From assembly GCA_964599915.1 (NCBI GenBank), contig CAZRHR010000015.1, forward strand, positions 1 to 41,882: 41,882 nucleotides of DNA, in the 5' to 3' direction. The stretch comes from CAZRHR01 sp964599915 (GTDB lineage: Bacteria > Bacteroidota > Bacteroidia > CAIKAF01). Both the position numbers and the translations under genes were made by a program. Below, one piece after another: positions 41,774 through 41,882 of the stretch (the stretch's first letter is position 1; each line of letters starts with the position of its first letter). Below the pieces are notes generated by a model. It did no database searches, was not told the DNA's origin, and saw only the letters and a program-made list of their open reading frames with translations.

Positions 41774-41782
41774 GGGGTTTTT

Positions 41783-41882
41783 ATGCTAAAGTTTAGAGAA
41801 GTCAAAACGGGGTCTGGGAAGATAGCCGTTCAGGTCTACTATCTTCATAATCGTAAGCATGTTATTGTTAAACATTTAGGTT
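41783..41882 (+). mobile_element. Start of an IS1634/IS4-type transposase gene, cut by the window edge
   Basis: An ATG at 41783 opens a frame that stays open to the last base (33 complete codons). It begins MLKFREVKTGSGKIAVQVYY and continues HNRKHVIVKHLG. The VKTGSGKIAVQVY and VKHLG pattern is the characteristic N-terminus of IS1634-family (IS4 superfamily, DDE) transposases, which usually continue with a conserved GSA. The catalytic domain lies outside the window. Confidence 0.7.

Overview
The window looks like chromosomal DNA of a member of the Bacteroidota, probably an uncultured lineage recovered from a metagenome assembly. Four large secreted proteins end in type IX secretion (T9SS) sorting domains, two of the A kind and two of the B (CHU_C) kind. 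The -7 elements that can be seen follow the Bacteroidota pattern TAnnTTTG. Other markers are bshA, a compact acyl-tetrahydrodipicolinate route (dapD), DUF4476 and DUF2279 proteins, and weak Shine-Dalgarno use. I cannot place it below phylum. Two runs of exactly 100 N mark scaffold joins, and both fall inside genes that otherwise look intact.

Layout. 1-4676: a T9SS type B surface protein and, on the same (minus) strand, a likely operon upp - small membrane protein - yjjG-like pyrimidine nucleotidase. 4825-9609 (plus): dipeptidyl peptidase IV, folC and an orphan PD-(D/E)XK nuclease, followed by tRNA-Val(UAC) with its own well-formed promoter and a bidirectional terminator. 9.9-14.4 kb (minus): a possible decayed ORF, a secreted esterase-like alpha/beta hydrolase and a large T9SS type B repeat protein, then bshA, which is divergent from a DtxR/MntR-type metalloregulator. 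16.5-19.7 kb (plus): MarR regulator, DUF2279 protein, an unrecognised ORF and an M42 aminopeptidase.

19.7-24.1 kb (plus) is the clearest metabolic island: paaG, paaH, paaI, paaJ and paaY, the lower (beta-oxidation-like) and housekeeping part of phenylacetyl-CoA catabolism. The epoxidase paaABCE, ligase paaK and ring-opening paaZ are not in the window. A GC-rich palindromic element separates paaJ from paaY. After it come a triple-DUF4476 secreted protein, a TauE/SafE permease (split by the first N gap), yebC, and a four-helix membrane class III cyclase. These are followed by an FN3-repeat T9SS type A protein (split by the second N gap inside nearly identical repeats) and a TPR/transmembrane/HTH regulator.

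32.3-32.9 kb is a 610-base gene-free stretch packed with short GC-rich direct repeats and a REP-like hairpin. 32.9-37.4 kb (minus) holds rlmD-dapD-aroK, coupled by 4-base overlaps, downstream of a GT39-like membrane glycosyltransferase. 37.4-41.4 kb holds two divergent POT-family peptide transporters, each with a large loop insertion at a different place. The right edge contains a tiny two-helix protein and the first 33 codons of an IS1634/IS4-type transposase preceded by an inverted repeat.

Together the genes suggest a heterotroph that takes up and digests peptides (DPP IV, M42, two POTs), has a surface and secreted proteome exported by T9SS, and degrades aromatic compounds through phenylacetyl-CoA. 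I did not find a demonstrably new multi-gene system. The most unusual items are the intergenic repeat elements, the hairpin over the TPR-regulator start, the orphan nuclease and the membrane cyclase beside yebC.
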